Of a DNA stretch of 64,000 bases, positions 10,206 through 21,799 are shown in pieces (position 1 is the first letter of the stretch; each line of letters opens with the position of its first letter). The notes under the pieces are model-generated. The model did no database searches and was not told the origin of the DNA. It worked only from the letters and a program-made list of their open reading frames with translations. The stretch spans positions 11,681,753-11,745,752 of the forward strand of contig NC_031500.1 of NCBI RefSeq assembly GCF_000237925.1, given 5' to 3'. The position numbers were made by a program, and so were the translations under genes. The DNA is from Schistosoma mansoni. Its lineage: Eukaryota > Platyhelminthes > Trematoda > Strigeidida > Schistosomatidae.

Positions 10206-10390
10206 ATGTTAGATGTGTGGAGAGAGTAGGCGGGAAGCCCTAAGTATTTATTTCGTGCTAGTTGGTACTCGTCATCAGGTGGGGGATCTGCAAACTTGTG
10301 GGAACTAGTACTCCCCCATGGGAGTCGAACCGTCACCCAGTTTTACCCTAAGAAACGTTAACAATGAGGCTAATTTTTCCTAATTCTTGG
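10206..10390 (-). mobile_element. SINE family 3 with hammerhead-like module
   Basis: On the minus strand a head with CATTGTTAACGTTTC (box A-like) and box B GGTTCGACTCCC is followed by CTGATGACGAGTACC, an A-rich loop and GCACGAAAT. This resembles CTGACGAGTCCC...GGACGAAAC of the Sm-alpha module, but stem II is imperfect. A third tRNA-derived family. Confidence 0.5.
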
Positions 10391-10561
10391 AAAAAAATCA
10401 ACTTACCATTGATACGCATGTTTACTTGAACAGGTATATATAGTTCCCTGACAGGTATCTTCTCTAGGTATTGATGTCTAGACATTTGACCTCCTTTTAC
10501 AGAGTTCTGTTTTGCTTTCAGTATCAGAACTTTTAATAAGGCAAGAGATGTATTGCTTTGT

Positions 10562-11065
10562 TTATCTATTTAAACACATAAAAATTGGTACAAGGTGGCA
10601 ACAAATATATATATGCAACACTTCGCCATTCAATTTGTGTGAGAGCTGGGATACTACCCTGGTGCCCAAACCGTAGCAGGTGGTTTTCTTAGGGGGCCAC
10701 ACCTAGAGCCTTTGACCTAAAGACCTGGTTCACAAAGCAGTTGAACAACGTCAGGAGATGCAGTCCTATGTTAGCCGATGATCAACAATTGGTTCATACG
10801 CCATTTGTTCCTTCAGGACCCTGGAGCCTATGTGCACCATTGGTTTAGAATCAGGTTTTTCCAACCCCACTAGGTGGATCCACAGTACCCACCAATCCAA
10901 TTAAGGCGCCGGACATTCGCTTTTTGTCCTCTGAATTTCGTAAACAACACCTATGGTGCGAGAAGGCAGTGAGTAGGACTCCCCTGGCATTGTTTTGTAA
11001 CAAACCTTCTATAATCCTAAATTCTGATAATGAGAAGTTATGATCGATTAAAATGTATACCACTT
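10562..11065 (-). mobile_element. Retroposon C (~0.5 kb, A-tailed)
   Basis: One of five larger copies in the window (a shorter piece lies at 61.5 kb). Sense runs on the minus strand and ends with an A-rich TTTAAATAGATAAA tail at 10562. Shared landmarks are CATTGGTTTAGAATCAGG, GGTGGTTTTCTTAGGGGG and ATGCCATTTGTTCC-like blocks. No protein domain found; small open frames in it reflect repeat conservation only. Class unknown. Confidence 0.7.
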
Positions 11066-11591
11066 GTTGAGATCACTTGATTGTGACTACACATTGCTAC
11101 ATAGTGAATGTCATATTTACAATACGGTGATATTTGTAGTTTAGTTCAATAAAAAATTCGTTTATCCCGTCTTGTCCAATAAAATGATTAGTTTTAAAAT
11201 GGTAATTATTAGTTATTTTCTGAAGAGTAATATAAAATGTAAATATTGCAACTTTGTGATGGACACAGATAACGCGTTCTTGAGTACGTTGTATCTGGTA
11301 GCTTTTCAGTCGCTCAAAGCATTAAAAAGAGCTACCAAATATTATGAAAGGGTAACATACTGACATAATGTAGTTCGCGATCCATATTTCCATAAGAATA
11401 AGAAGCTGTATATAAAATTTGTGTTGGAGAAATGGACGTAGAATAGCCCGTGGATCCGCACAGCTTATTAAACCAAGAAGGTAAGTTGATTAATGTTATT
11501 ATGTTTCCTTGAAGGACTGCAATAAAAATTCGACATCCTGCCTTTATCTACTGTAAATTTATTGAATGTTACTGGACTGCTGTCCGGAGTA

Positions 11592-11870
11592 ATGTGCACC
11601 ACGAATATGAATGGAATTTCCCTGAGGTACGACAATAATTCGTGTATGCTCAGGCCAACTGACTTGAAGTTCGGAATCATCCGACCTCTTCTGATTTTGA
11701 GGAAAGCAGCTTTCAATGCTGTACAGTTTGTGTACCAATTCCATGGGAAGCGCCTGAATCCTCAAGATGCACGAAAGTATAATCTAAGTGTATCCGAACT
11801 TTTATCACATTTTATGTCGTTTATTCCTCATTCGGAATGTAATCAAAATGATAAGTTATTATATGAGTGA
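11592..11870 (+). CDS. Unidentified 92-codon open frame
   Basis: The frame runs from an ATG at 11592 to a stop at 11870 and is open somewhat further upstream. Composition is more coding-like than its surroundings (balanced third positions; residues such as MLRPTDLKFGIIRPLLILRK). I do not recognise a family. No repeat in the window matches it. It may be an exon of an unseen gene, an old retroelement remnant or chance; the opposite strand is also open for 82 codons. Confidence 0.2.
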   Translation: MCTTNMNGISLRYDNNSCMLRPTDLKFGIIRPLLILRKAAFNAVQFVYQFHGKRLNPQDARKYNLSVSELLSHFMSFIPHSECNQNDKLLYE

Positions 11871-12580
11871 GATTGATCTTAAATTAAAATTGTAAAGGCT
11901 ACGATCAGAAATAGTTCAACTATCCTTCTGTTTGATGTCCACTCAAAAAATGAACATGTAATTAGAATTTTTCAGAACCTATAGTCTTAAGCAGCTGTCA
12001 ATGAGTATAGTGTAAATTATCCGTGATTTAGTTTTATGGTTGCATCAGTCCCGTTTCGTATTCTTGGGATTTAAAAATGCAGACCGTTCTTATGTATTCA
12101 AAAAAGTGATGTGTGGACGAGAATGATAATGACTGGTTGTCTGCTTAATCAGACTTGTAGATAATTTGACAAGTGACAGATGAGTTATATATTCCCTTAT
12201 CCTTATTATTTATCATTATTGATTGATTTTTCATTGTTGTTGGATTATGTCGGCTTTTGGTGTGGAAATATATTTACGTTCTAGTCAGGCTAATCACGTG
12301 CTCTTGATCTGAATCGTGTTGAAGTCCTGTAGAATAGACACTGGGAGGGAATCTAGTGCAGATATTCGTCTAAGGTAAATTAACGTCCCATCTGTGTAAA
12401 CAAGTAAAACCGACCGTTATAACAAGAAGAGTTCCATTTATACGGAACTAATGACAACTCTTGACATGTATACAATGTTACGTATTTGCTAACAATAGCA
12501 CAGCATATAGTTTAAGCAAGACACAATCGTATCTACTAAAAATAATGGAAATATAGTGAAATGCATAAAGAGATTATTAC

Positions 12581-13865
12581 TCTTCTCTCAATACCAGGAA
12601 AAGTCTTCAACAGAGTATTGTTAAACAGGATGAAGGATTCCGTGGACGCCCAACTTCGAGATCAACAAGCTGGATTTCTTAAAGATAGATCGTGCACAGA
12701 TCAAATCGCAACTCTACGTATCATTGTGGAACAATCAATCGAATGGAATTCATCACTCTACATCAACTTCATCGACTACGAGAAGGCATTTGATAGCGTG
12801 GACAGGACGACACTATGGAGGCTTCTTCGACACTACGGCGTGCCTGAGAGGATAGTCAATATCATACGGAACTCCTATGATGGACTAAACTGCCAAATCG
12901 TCCACGGAGGACAACTCACCTACTCGTTTGAAGTAAAGACCGGTGTTAGACAAGGTTGCTTACTCTCACCCTTTCTCTTTCTCCTGGTGATCGACTGGAT
13001 CATGAAGACGTCAACATCTGGAGGAAATCACGGGATACAGTGGACAGGCAGGATGCAGCTTGACGATCTAGACTTCGCGGATGATCTGGCTCTTCTATCA
13101 CAAACGCAACAACAAATGCAGGAGAAAACGACCAGTGTAGCAGCAGCCTCAGCAGCAGTAGGTCTCAATATAAAAAAAGAGAAAAGCAAGACTCTCCGAT
13201 ACAATACAATATGCACCAATCAAATTACACTTGACGAAGCTTTGGAAGATGTTGAAACCTTTACATATCTGGGCAGCATCATTGACGAACACGGTGGATC
13301 AGATGCAGATGTGAGGGCGCGGATCAGCAAAGCAAGAGCAGCATACCTACAACTGAAAAACATCTGGAGCTCAAAACAATTGTCAACCAACACCAAGGTT
13401 AGAATTTTCAATACAAATGTGAAGACAGTTCTACTGTATGGGGCGGAGACGTGGAGAACTACGAAAGCCATTATCCAGAAGATACAGGTGTTTATCAACA
13501 GCTGTCTACGCAAGATATTTCGGATCAGATGGCCTGACACTATCAGCAACAAGTTACTGTGGGAGACAACAAACCAGATTCCAGCAGAGGAAGAAATCAG
13601 GAGAAAGCGCTGGAAGTGTGTAGGACACATTGATGAAACCACCCAACTTCGTCACAAGACAAGCCCTCACATGGAATCCTGAAGGTCAAAGGAGAAGAGG
13701 AAGACCATAGAACACATTACGACGAGAAATAGAGACAGACATGAGAAGAATGAACAAGAACTGGATAGAACTAGAAAAGAAGGCCCAGGACAGAGTGGGT
13801 TGGAGAATGCTGGTCGGCGGCCTATATTGCATTGGGAGTAACAGGCGTAAGTAAGTAAGTAAGTA
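12581..13865 (+). mobile_element. 5'-truncated RTE-clade LINE with 16-bp target duplication
   Basis: Encodes RTE reverse transcriptase: [43 protein letters not shown], and the RTE-typical [27 protein letters not shown] and RRKRWK blocks. The 3' end is a (GTAA)n tail (13849-13865). The 16-bp sequence ATAAAGAGATTATTAC flanks both sides (12565-12580 and 13866-13881), which defines the insertion exactly. The reading frame that appears to begin with ATG at 12561 therefore starts in host DNA; the element itself begins inside [11 protein letters not shown] one-base loss near ...GGACACATTG shifts the C-terminal frame, and a stop follows at 13680. Confidence 0.93.
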
Positions 13866-14977
13866 ATAAAGAGATTATTACAATCTGTCATTACACTTGT
13901 TATTTAGCACCATTTGGATATGATCTGTTTAACTTAAAGCTGCAAGTAAAAATGTGCCCTTTTCCTGTAGTATGAAATTGTTACATCTTATACATGAATA
14001 TGTGCGGCATTATCCATGCATAGAAATTAAAGAATGCGTTCAGCTTTGTTTTTACAAACCCTTGAATTGAGGGAAGAAATTCCTTTTCAACTAGTTTTTC
14101 ATCATGGTTCTACAACAACGAAATAATACTGAGTAACTGGAAGAAAGAGGATTATAATAATCAAGGTAATCAAACAGTTGCTAGGTTGCATAATATGTGC
14201 GAAGAAGGAACTAACAAGATATTTGGATGAAAGGTCATTATTATAGTAGATGTGTAAGAATCAAACGACGAATGTTAGAAAATCGTTCGAATATTTCTGA
14301 AGGGTTTAGTCAAGGTTCAACTAAAAACACAATGCTATGCCGATGACCGAAGGTAGCAAGAGTGGTTGTACAAACTTCTTTTGAATGCACAGGTCAGGAT
14401 TGTGAAAATGGATTTCGATAGCTTCAACAATGTACGAAAGAACTCGTAAACTATGTGGTGAATTTGATGGAATATGACGGATAACCTTAAAAGATTTATT
14501 CAAGTTAACTTGGTAACCTGTGTTCACCAAGTGAACGAGAATAGAACTCTTAATAACTCTTACCTATCCTTTGCTCAACCAAGACGGTTAATGTTCTGCT
14601 ATGCGATGACGGACTTGCCGAATTTTACGCCCTGTATAACATGCTCCACAAGAGCAGTTGAATTAGCAAGTACGCATGGATGTAGCGAATTCAGACAGTC
14701 TGTCAGTAAAGACTTATCTTAGTTTGTGTAATCATGTCAATTCTAAATTACATAAAACAATCATAATCACTGCATGTGAACCCTGTTGATACTTAATCAG
14801 CTTCAAATATTATTTGACCTTAAAATGTTCATAAATATAGACAATCATTTTAAGATTAAGTTTCAGTTATCATTAATATTGCATCATTTTAAGGTAAGTA
14901 TTTCTATGACTGAGGTCTGCTGAACTGATACCTAAATAAATTCTCGTTAAGCCCCAGTGAATATGCTACATAATAAC

Positions 14978-14979
<2 letters not shown>

Positions 14980-15009
<30 letters not shown>
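14980..15009 (+). repeat. (AAT)n microsatellite
   Basis: About ten perfect AAT units. Confidence 0.9.
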
Positions 15010-15058
15010 CAGATTATAGTTCACGTATCACGTATTAGTAATATTGAATAAAGCCACT

Positions 15059-15118
15059 AATACTACTACTACTACTACTACTAATAATAATAATAATAAT
15101 AACAATAATAATAATAAC

Positions 15119-15152
<34 letters not shown>
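15059..15152 (+). repeat. Compound (ACT)n(AAT)n microsatellite
   Basis: Eight ACT units pass into over twenty AAT/AAC units. Likely polymorphic. Confidence 0.92.
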
Positions 15153-15839
15153 GATTTTCATGGGTCATCAAAGCTCGACATCACCTCATGAACATTGATC
15201 TGTCTGTTGATTGAACATGTTAACTTGAATAATAATTTTTTTGAATATTAAACTCGCTAAGCTGGTCAATCCACGTATTTCATTACCAAATTTAAAATTA
15301 GATATGTGCTGTATGCTACTTATGTTGACAGATATAAGTAGTATATAGCACTAAGCAAAAGTGGAATGTCTGTCAGAAGAAGATTGAGAAGATCGAATTG
15401 AAAAGGACAGGAATGTGAACGGAGAGTGATTGTAATGACAACAGAATTGAAAAAAGTCATGAAGAATTTAAAGGACAACTGGTGGAAAATTTGCAAATAA
15501 TGTATTTTATGTATGGTTATAATATTTTATGAGAGCACTCAGATTGGTTCTCTCTACTAAGTCCTCCTTCACTACAGGCAAAACGGAACGTCAATATCGT
15601 TGACCTTATTAGGATATAGGAGTCATATTGAAGGGAAAATGAACGTCATATACTTCGCACACAATACTATCTACATTTTAATTACTTGTCGAAAGTGGTT
15701 ATCATTGAAAAGTAGAACTATTTCGGGTTTGATATTAAAATATTCACATATTGGCGACAAGTACAGAGATGTTTAATAGATAAATGAAATCATTTTAAGT
15801 GATTTTTTAAAAGGATTATTGAGAAGGCACTGAATACAA

Positions 15840-16245
15840 TGCATGTGACTAATAAGATCATGAACCGATCAGTGTTAGATCATGGTTGAGAAACTAGAAG
15901 CACCCGATTGTTGACTCGTCCTAGTATGAGACTCTTCAGCAGTGGGCATCCACGATCCTGCACGCGGAGTTCTAGCCCAGGAATTTCAGTCTCATGAGCG
16001 AATATTTGATCTCTAGACCAATGAGTCGGGTTCAAACAGTGTTAATGTGTAACTTCAACTAATCCACGATATTGCGTGACCATCTTCCATTATCTTCGGT
16101 GGGTAACTGTTTTACACTAGACACGGTTGAATTCCATTGGTCACAGCTTCTTAATAGGAATCCAATACTAGGACGCAAAGACCATAGTAGTCTAGAACTG
16201 ATCGGTTCAATGAAATCCAACAATCTCTACAACTCCATAATTTAA
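15840..16245 (-). mobile_element. SINE family 2, full-length diverged copy (minus)
   Basis: On the minus strand the 5' leader, box A and box B regions and a module with an intact CTGAAGA heptamer are visible, but the GAAA tetramer reads GAGT. Old copy. Confidence 0.6.
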
Positions 16246-17042
16246 ATCACTTTTATCAACCATAAATATTTCTCACCTGAATAACGTCCTATAGCATTCC
16301 TGTTGAAAGGCAATAGTCAAGAAACATAACACATAGTCTAGGAATATTCATTCTAAATTAAATTGTCACTTGTTTTTTTAAACTTACAATATTTCATTTT
16401 GTTTAGTTAAGGAGTTTGTGGAGAACAGTTCTATTTGAAGAATGTTTTTATCACCGACTAACATAAATTGGAGAATTATTAACATCCAAGGGACTCCTTG
16501 GGAGTAAAAATCCACGATTTTACATTGGATTGAGCCCATGGTTTCGATGTATAACAGCGATTACGGCAGCTTAAAATATATTGAGCCAAAACCCATTAGT
16601 TCACATTTTCGAATTTAATGAGTTTCTGATAATATGCCACCTATGAGTCACTTTCTCGTTCTCGAAATGATTGATCTCCACAGGTTATTAATTCTCATTA
16701 GAACGTTAGAAAATCTATTTTCAAACTTTACAGTCACTAATGCTGACATGAATGTTATTTAGTTAAGTGATATTTTAAAAATTGATTTTATTGGTAGAAT
16801 ATGACCTAGTGTTTCCCTGATTTTAAGTGGACCCCAGCTGATGTCTATAGGTGATGGAAATTATCTTCAAAATCCAAATATTTTGTTAGTAACTACAGTA
16901 TGTTATTAATTCAATGATCGTACAATCATGAAGAACGTGAATAATAATACAAACCCTTATCCAAATAAAGAGATGTAGCGATGTAGTTGTATACAGTATC
17001 AGTTAACCAAAGAATGATAACAACATAATCAAGTCAAGGTAA

Positions 17043-17468
17043 CTTACTTACGTACGCCTGTTACTCCCAATGCAATATAGGCCGCCGACCAGCATTCTCC
17101 AACCCACTCTGTCCTGGGCCTTCTTTTCTAGTTCTATCCAGTTCTTGTTCATTCTTCTCATGTCTGTCTCTATTTCTCGTCGTAATGTGTTCTATGGTCT
17201 TCCTCTTCTCCTTTGACCTTCAGGATTCCATGTGAGGGCTTGTCTTGTGACGAAGTTGGGTGGTTTCATCAATGTGTCCTACACACTTCCAGCGCTTCCT
17301 CCTGATTTCTTCCTCTGCTGGAATCTGGTTTGTTGTCTCCCACAGTAACTTGTTGCTGATAGTGTCTGGCCATCTGATCCGAAATATCTTGCGTACACAA
17401 CTGTTGATAAACACCTGTATCTTCTGGATGATGGTTTACGTAGTTCTCCAGGTTTTCGCCCCATACAG
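17043..17468 (-). mobile_element. Short RTE LINE 3' end with 12-bp target duplication
   Basis: This is nearly identical to the last ~430 bp of the copy at 12581-13865 and lies in inverse orientation. It begins with the (TTAC)n tail. AAGTCAAGGTAA occurs on both sides (17031-17042 and 17469-17480). It shares the same frameshift in the [11 protein letters not shown] segment, so both descend from one defective subfamily. Confidence 0.92.
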
Positions 17469-17927
17469 AAGTCAAGGTAAACAAATTTATATTGTGATTT
17501 TCATTTAAATTACCACGTAGACTTCTAACAAATGAGTACTTTATTTATACCACGGCTACTATCTTATATACTCTACCAAATAATGACCATCTTTCTCAGG
17601 CTTTGCTATTGTAATGAATGTTGATGACTTTTTTGTAATGATCATCTGAATTCCGAACACAAAACGTTGTGTACTTTTTGTCCTCTGTCTTTTGTCTTAA
17701 GTTATGTAGGCGCGATTGTCGAATCAACGTTTATTTTGTATAATTTATCTGTCCTATACTAATAATACATATTTGATTTGAATCAGTAGTTGAAAGACAT
17801 TGAACAGGGTCGATTGTTGTTATTCCAATCAAAACAATGGTAGACATCCCCATTCTTAATTATTTAAAGAATATTTTATCGTTTAAATGATGAGAAAAAC
17901 ATAAAGCCATCTAACGACTACTTATTT

Positions 17928-18186
17928 TCATAGTTGAAATCATGAGTCAGTTGAAGCTAGACCACCATGGAAAACCTGGGAGCAGTGGACGGCCGTTTCG
18001 TCCTATTATGGGACTCCTCCTTGGCAGTGAGCATCCACGATCCCGCCTCGCGAGATTCGAACCCAGGACCTACCACTCTCGCGCCAGAGCACTTAAACGA
18101 TAGACCAGGTTTTCCATGGTGGTCTAGCTTCAATTGACTCATGATTCCAACTATGAAAATACTGAAATCTCCACAAAAACCCTTCT
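17928..18186. mobile_element. Fold-back SINE 2 insertion with perfect 12-bp duplication
   Basis: The left arm is antisense SINE 2 almost from the tail up to box A. It switches at a CCA microhomology into the sense 3' part, which ends in the complete tail. GACTACTTATTT flanks it (17916-17927, 18187-18198). The arms pair over about 90 bp with few mismatches, so it is young. Confidence 0.87.
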
Positions 18187-18369
18187 GACTACTTATTTAT
18201 ATTCACTGTAAAGAAATTTTGTTAGAATTGGATCATTTCAAACAAATATTACCTTATTATTTCGAAACTTCAGTGGTTACTTACTTATTGGGAACGGGTG
18301 TTTATATCAGATTATCTAATTAGAAAATTGAATAGATTAAAAACTATGGAGTGATGAATAGTTATTACA

Positions 18370-18560
18370 TCCTAGTTTGAGACTCTTTAATAGTGAGCAT
18401 TCATCCCCACAACGAGGACTGGACATATAACCTCCAGGTCTCAAAGAAGCCTTGTTATCTTCGGATCACTTAGACAGAATCTAATAATCCAAATTTCTAA
18501 TTTAAATTAATTTTCGAGTCATTATTGTAACGAAATAGTTGTGCATTTCCTTCCGGTTTT
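18370..18560 (-). mobile_element. SINE family 2, strongly diverged
   Basis: TTACATCCTAGTTTGAGACT and GTGAGCATTCATCCCC keep the order of the antisense SINE 2 module and head. Box elements are no longer clear. Confidence 0.4.
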
Positions 18561-19189
18561 CGATGGTTGTCTGCATACAACCAGTTTGTGAATGTAAACT
18601 ATCTTCGAACATTTAATCGGAAAAAAGAACTAACTGGATTTAGTTAGTTGCAGTTTTTATATGACATACAAGTGTTGGGTTGATAACCAGGTCTTAATCC
18701 CATTGATGAGTAAGTAATCTACAAAAACCATGTCCTACAATCACTGTCAGCATTTCATTATATATTTATTTTCTTATCTAATAAATTTTAATAACACCTC
18801 ATTATTTTGTTTTAGAAAAAAACCCACTGAACTGGGTAGTTAAGTTGCGTTTTGATATCTGCTTATTTCGTGACTTGTTTCAATAACTCAGTCCCATATG
18901 GAGTTATCAACCGGCCATATCCATTGCATCGTTGTAAATCATTAACTGGTCTATATTCTGTTCATTTATTCTAGAAATTCCAGTCATCCACCATCATAGC
19001 TTGCCCAAGATTATAATTAATGATAGAATTGTGAAATTTAGAACATTATTTGTAGAATCGGTTTCCTTCACTTTACACCAAAGATTGGTAGAAATTTCAT
19101 CCCGTTTATTCATATGCTACAAATTAATTTCATGTAATTTATCCTATAATCTGATTTTTAAGTCAGGAAAAAAATTACATTGACAAATC

Positions 19190-19800
19190 CTGCGTAGGTT
19201 GAATGATTTGGACCATAGGTGTCTTTGAAGCATTGTTCAAGTTTCATGGAGTGATAGAGTGAAATATGTTGGGGCTAGACTTAGGATATTTGAGAAAGAT
19301 GGCACATTGGTTGATAGAGTAATGCATCATTATTGACTGAGATGTTTGAGACACGCGCCTAACAACTGCCTACCTCGATGAGCGATTATGGTTGGAAGAC
19401 CAAGGGCGGCCAAACCAAAATTATATATCAGTCCATGAAGTTATAGACTTTCGGTCTGATCCATGTAGGTAGATGCATACTACCTGGTTTGAGTCTGCGT
19501 AATAACCTCGATCAGTGATTAGAAACCGGGTGACATGGTTCAGAATATTTCTCAATGGTGCAGAGAATTCATTCTTTACCTTCACCTCGATTTGAATTTC
19601 AGTATCCCTTCATAAATACCTTGTCACTCTGTCTTCTCAAATCATACTTTCGTGGTTTTATCCTTTTTCCATCGTTTCAACTATATTATCTTGATCTCTT
19701 TTATTATTTTCATCTCGTCGTGCTAATCAGGTATGGCAACTTGGGTGAATGCACATCCGCGCCAGGCTCTATTATGTTTGTCTGACCAACAGAATTCAAG
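19190..19800 (+). mobile_element. Second LINE family, 3' end of ORF2 and 3' UTR
   Basis: Broken frames read LNDLDHRCL, VSWSDRVKY, LRCLRHAPNNCLPR, VGRPRAAKPK and NISQWCREFIH, recalling the end of an RT ORF with an LRWLGHVLRM...GGQTK region. The 3' UTR has a GTGCTAAT..GGTATGGCAACTTGG block also seen at about 520 and 60150. The family is not identified. It is several times broken and 5'-truncated. Confidence 0.6.
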
Positions 19801-20477
19801 AAACACGTTGAATATAATCACCTGTAGTCTTACTATATTTATGTTCAGTGAGTTATGTTAGAGTTAAAAATTTTATTGCAAGGAGCAGGAAGTTGAATAT
19901 AATGGCAGATCTACTTGTAGTGAAAATGTAACCTGAACCAGACCTGACTACAAATGTACGAGATCCCAGTTAACTTTTATAAACTCTTTGCCAATCTATA
20001 GGACAAACAAACACAGTAAACTATTCAAGTGCTAAGTTAAACGTTCAATTTTACATGAAATAACGGTTCTACAATATTTGTACATGAAATATAAGTATTC
20101 AATGGAGACGGTATTCTGAATCTTAATTACGTAACGTAATACTATATTTTTGAGACAAGCCTACTACGAAGAGAATGTGGCTAAATGTCACAAAAATTTC
20201 AACGAATTGCTGACAATATTAGTTCGAATAAAATGACCATTCATTGTCTCGAAACATTTTAGTTAATAAAATGTATCTACTTGTAAACGTATGTAAGTAG
20301 TCCAACGTTATGCACTTAACATTTGGTGTACAACATCCCAGAGAAGTCACCATTAATGGGCATCAAAAATGTAGTTAACAGCAAAGTCCGATATTTTCTC
20401 TCTACGATAAATAAATGGATATTTTGCCAAGGAAATTGATCATAAAACACTGATGTTTACATGAAATAGCTACCAAC

Positions 20478-20995
20478 TGATATGTACCGATAACAATAGT
20501 GAATGGTAACTTTGGGATACATTTATGGACCAATATTAGGCATATATTTTTTATCGTATAGTCGCTAAATAACTGAACTATTCATATTCATGTTCCTGTT
20601 ATTATAAGCTTTATTTTGACCTATAGACTATTATTATACGATTTGCCATTCTTGAGTTATCCCTAGTCTATTAATTGCTGCCTCCCACATTCATATCCAC
20701 ATTTGGCTAAATATTGTACAAATGTTATTTTCTATTTTATTGGTACGATGTGGTCAGTTTTTTTGGTATATAAACTCAGTATGTTTGAAATATAACGATT
20801 CATACCTCAGAGGCTGTTATTGATGTTCTGGACTTAACTGGCTGGGCTAGGCAGAAGCAGAACAGATAAACACTCTAGACTGCTCGTACGGTTTTTGTGT
20901 GTCACTGTTCCAATCGATAATTCGCTGCTCTCTGATTGGCGGTTTTATCACGTCATATGTTAACAAGGCATCCACTCGCCCAACAAGTTATAACA
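20478..20995 (+). mobile_element. Second solo LTR of the same family, perfect 5-bp duplication
   Basis: It aligns end to end with the LTR at 4813-5293 and keeps the TATA and poly(A) order. It is 518 bp long and flanked by CCAAC on both sides (20473-20477, 20996-21000). Terminal bases are more diverged than in the first copy, suggesting greater age or a different subfamily. No internal region; a fossil. Confidence 0.88.
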
Positions 20996-21799
20996 CCAAC
21001 AATTTATCTAGGAAAAATAATAAATTTTCTTCACAAAGCATTTACTGGAATTTATTTTCTAGTCAAGATGTATATAAACGTTGACTCTTTACATCATAAT
21101 AGGATGTTTTATAAATTCATAGTGCTAAAGTTTAGTTTCTAAATATGATTGACCAATGATCGAGATGAATTTTGACATTTCATTAATATCTCTGTTTATT
21201 CTTCATATTTTCAGTGTAGTCTGTTTAAACAAAGGTTGGAAATCTGAGCATTTACATTAAATAAGTATGAAGATTTGAATTTCGAGGATTTTCTTCGATG
21301 AGTAACTTTACCCCAAGCTAGTTTATGCTAAGAGATGTTCGTTTCTATGTTATCAACTTATTCCACAGTTTAAGAATAGTAACTCTCCCCTTGGCATGGT
21401 TCTATTCTTGAACTAAGCACAATGCTGGTGAACCTAATGTTCTCTTTTCCTTAAGAATGTGATATATATGACATGTTCTAATATCGTAAATGTTTTATCA
21501 ATATATCTCAACCAGACACTTTAAGGGAGTCTAAATATATTTTTTATTTTCCAAGTTCAATTGAAAAATATCCCTACAATTCGAGATACTGAAGAATTCA
21601 TTGGTTTCCTGTTGTACCATTCTTGGAATAAGAACAAATCAGTTCTTCAAAGCAAAATTCTTATGAATTTGATTTTAACCACATTAAAAGTTTTCTACAG
21701 CTATTATTTGACAGATAACTTCGTTAAATTCAATGTGTTTAGATACAATTGTCCTTTTCAATAATTTATCTAATCTTTAGTAGTGCCAATTAAACGTCT

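Larger units (their letters stand above)
13885..15835. other. Intergenic, only microsatellites recognised
   Basis: Between an RTE copy and a SINE. Apart from the AAT/ACT microsatellites nothing is identified. The open frame at 14474-14722 has no recognisable product. Confidence 0.5.

Noticed and set aside
13028-13642. Minus-strand frames of 63 and 140 codons
   Set aside because: Shadows of the RTE reverse-transcriptase frame on the other strand.
17260-17508. Plus-strand 82-codon frame
   Set aside because: Shadow of the minus-strand RTE copy; its end runs into host flank.
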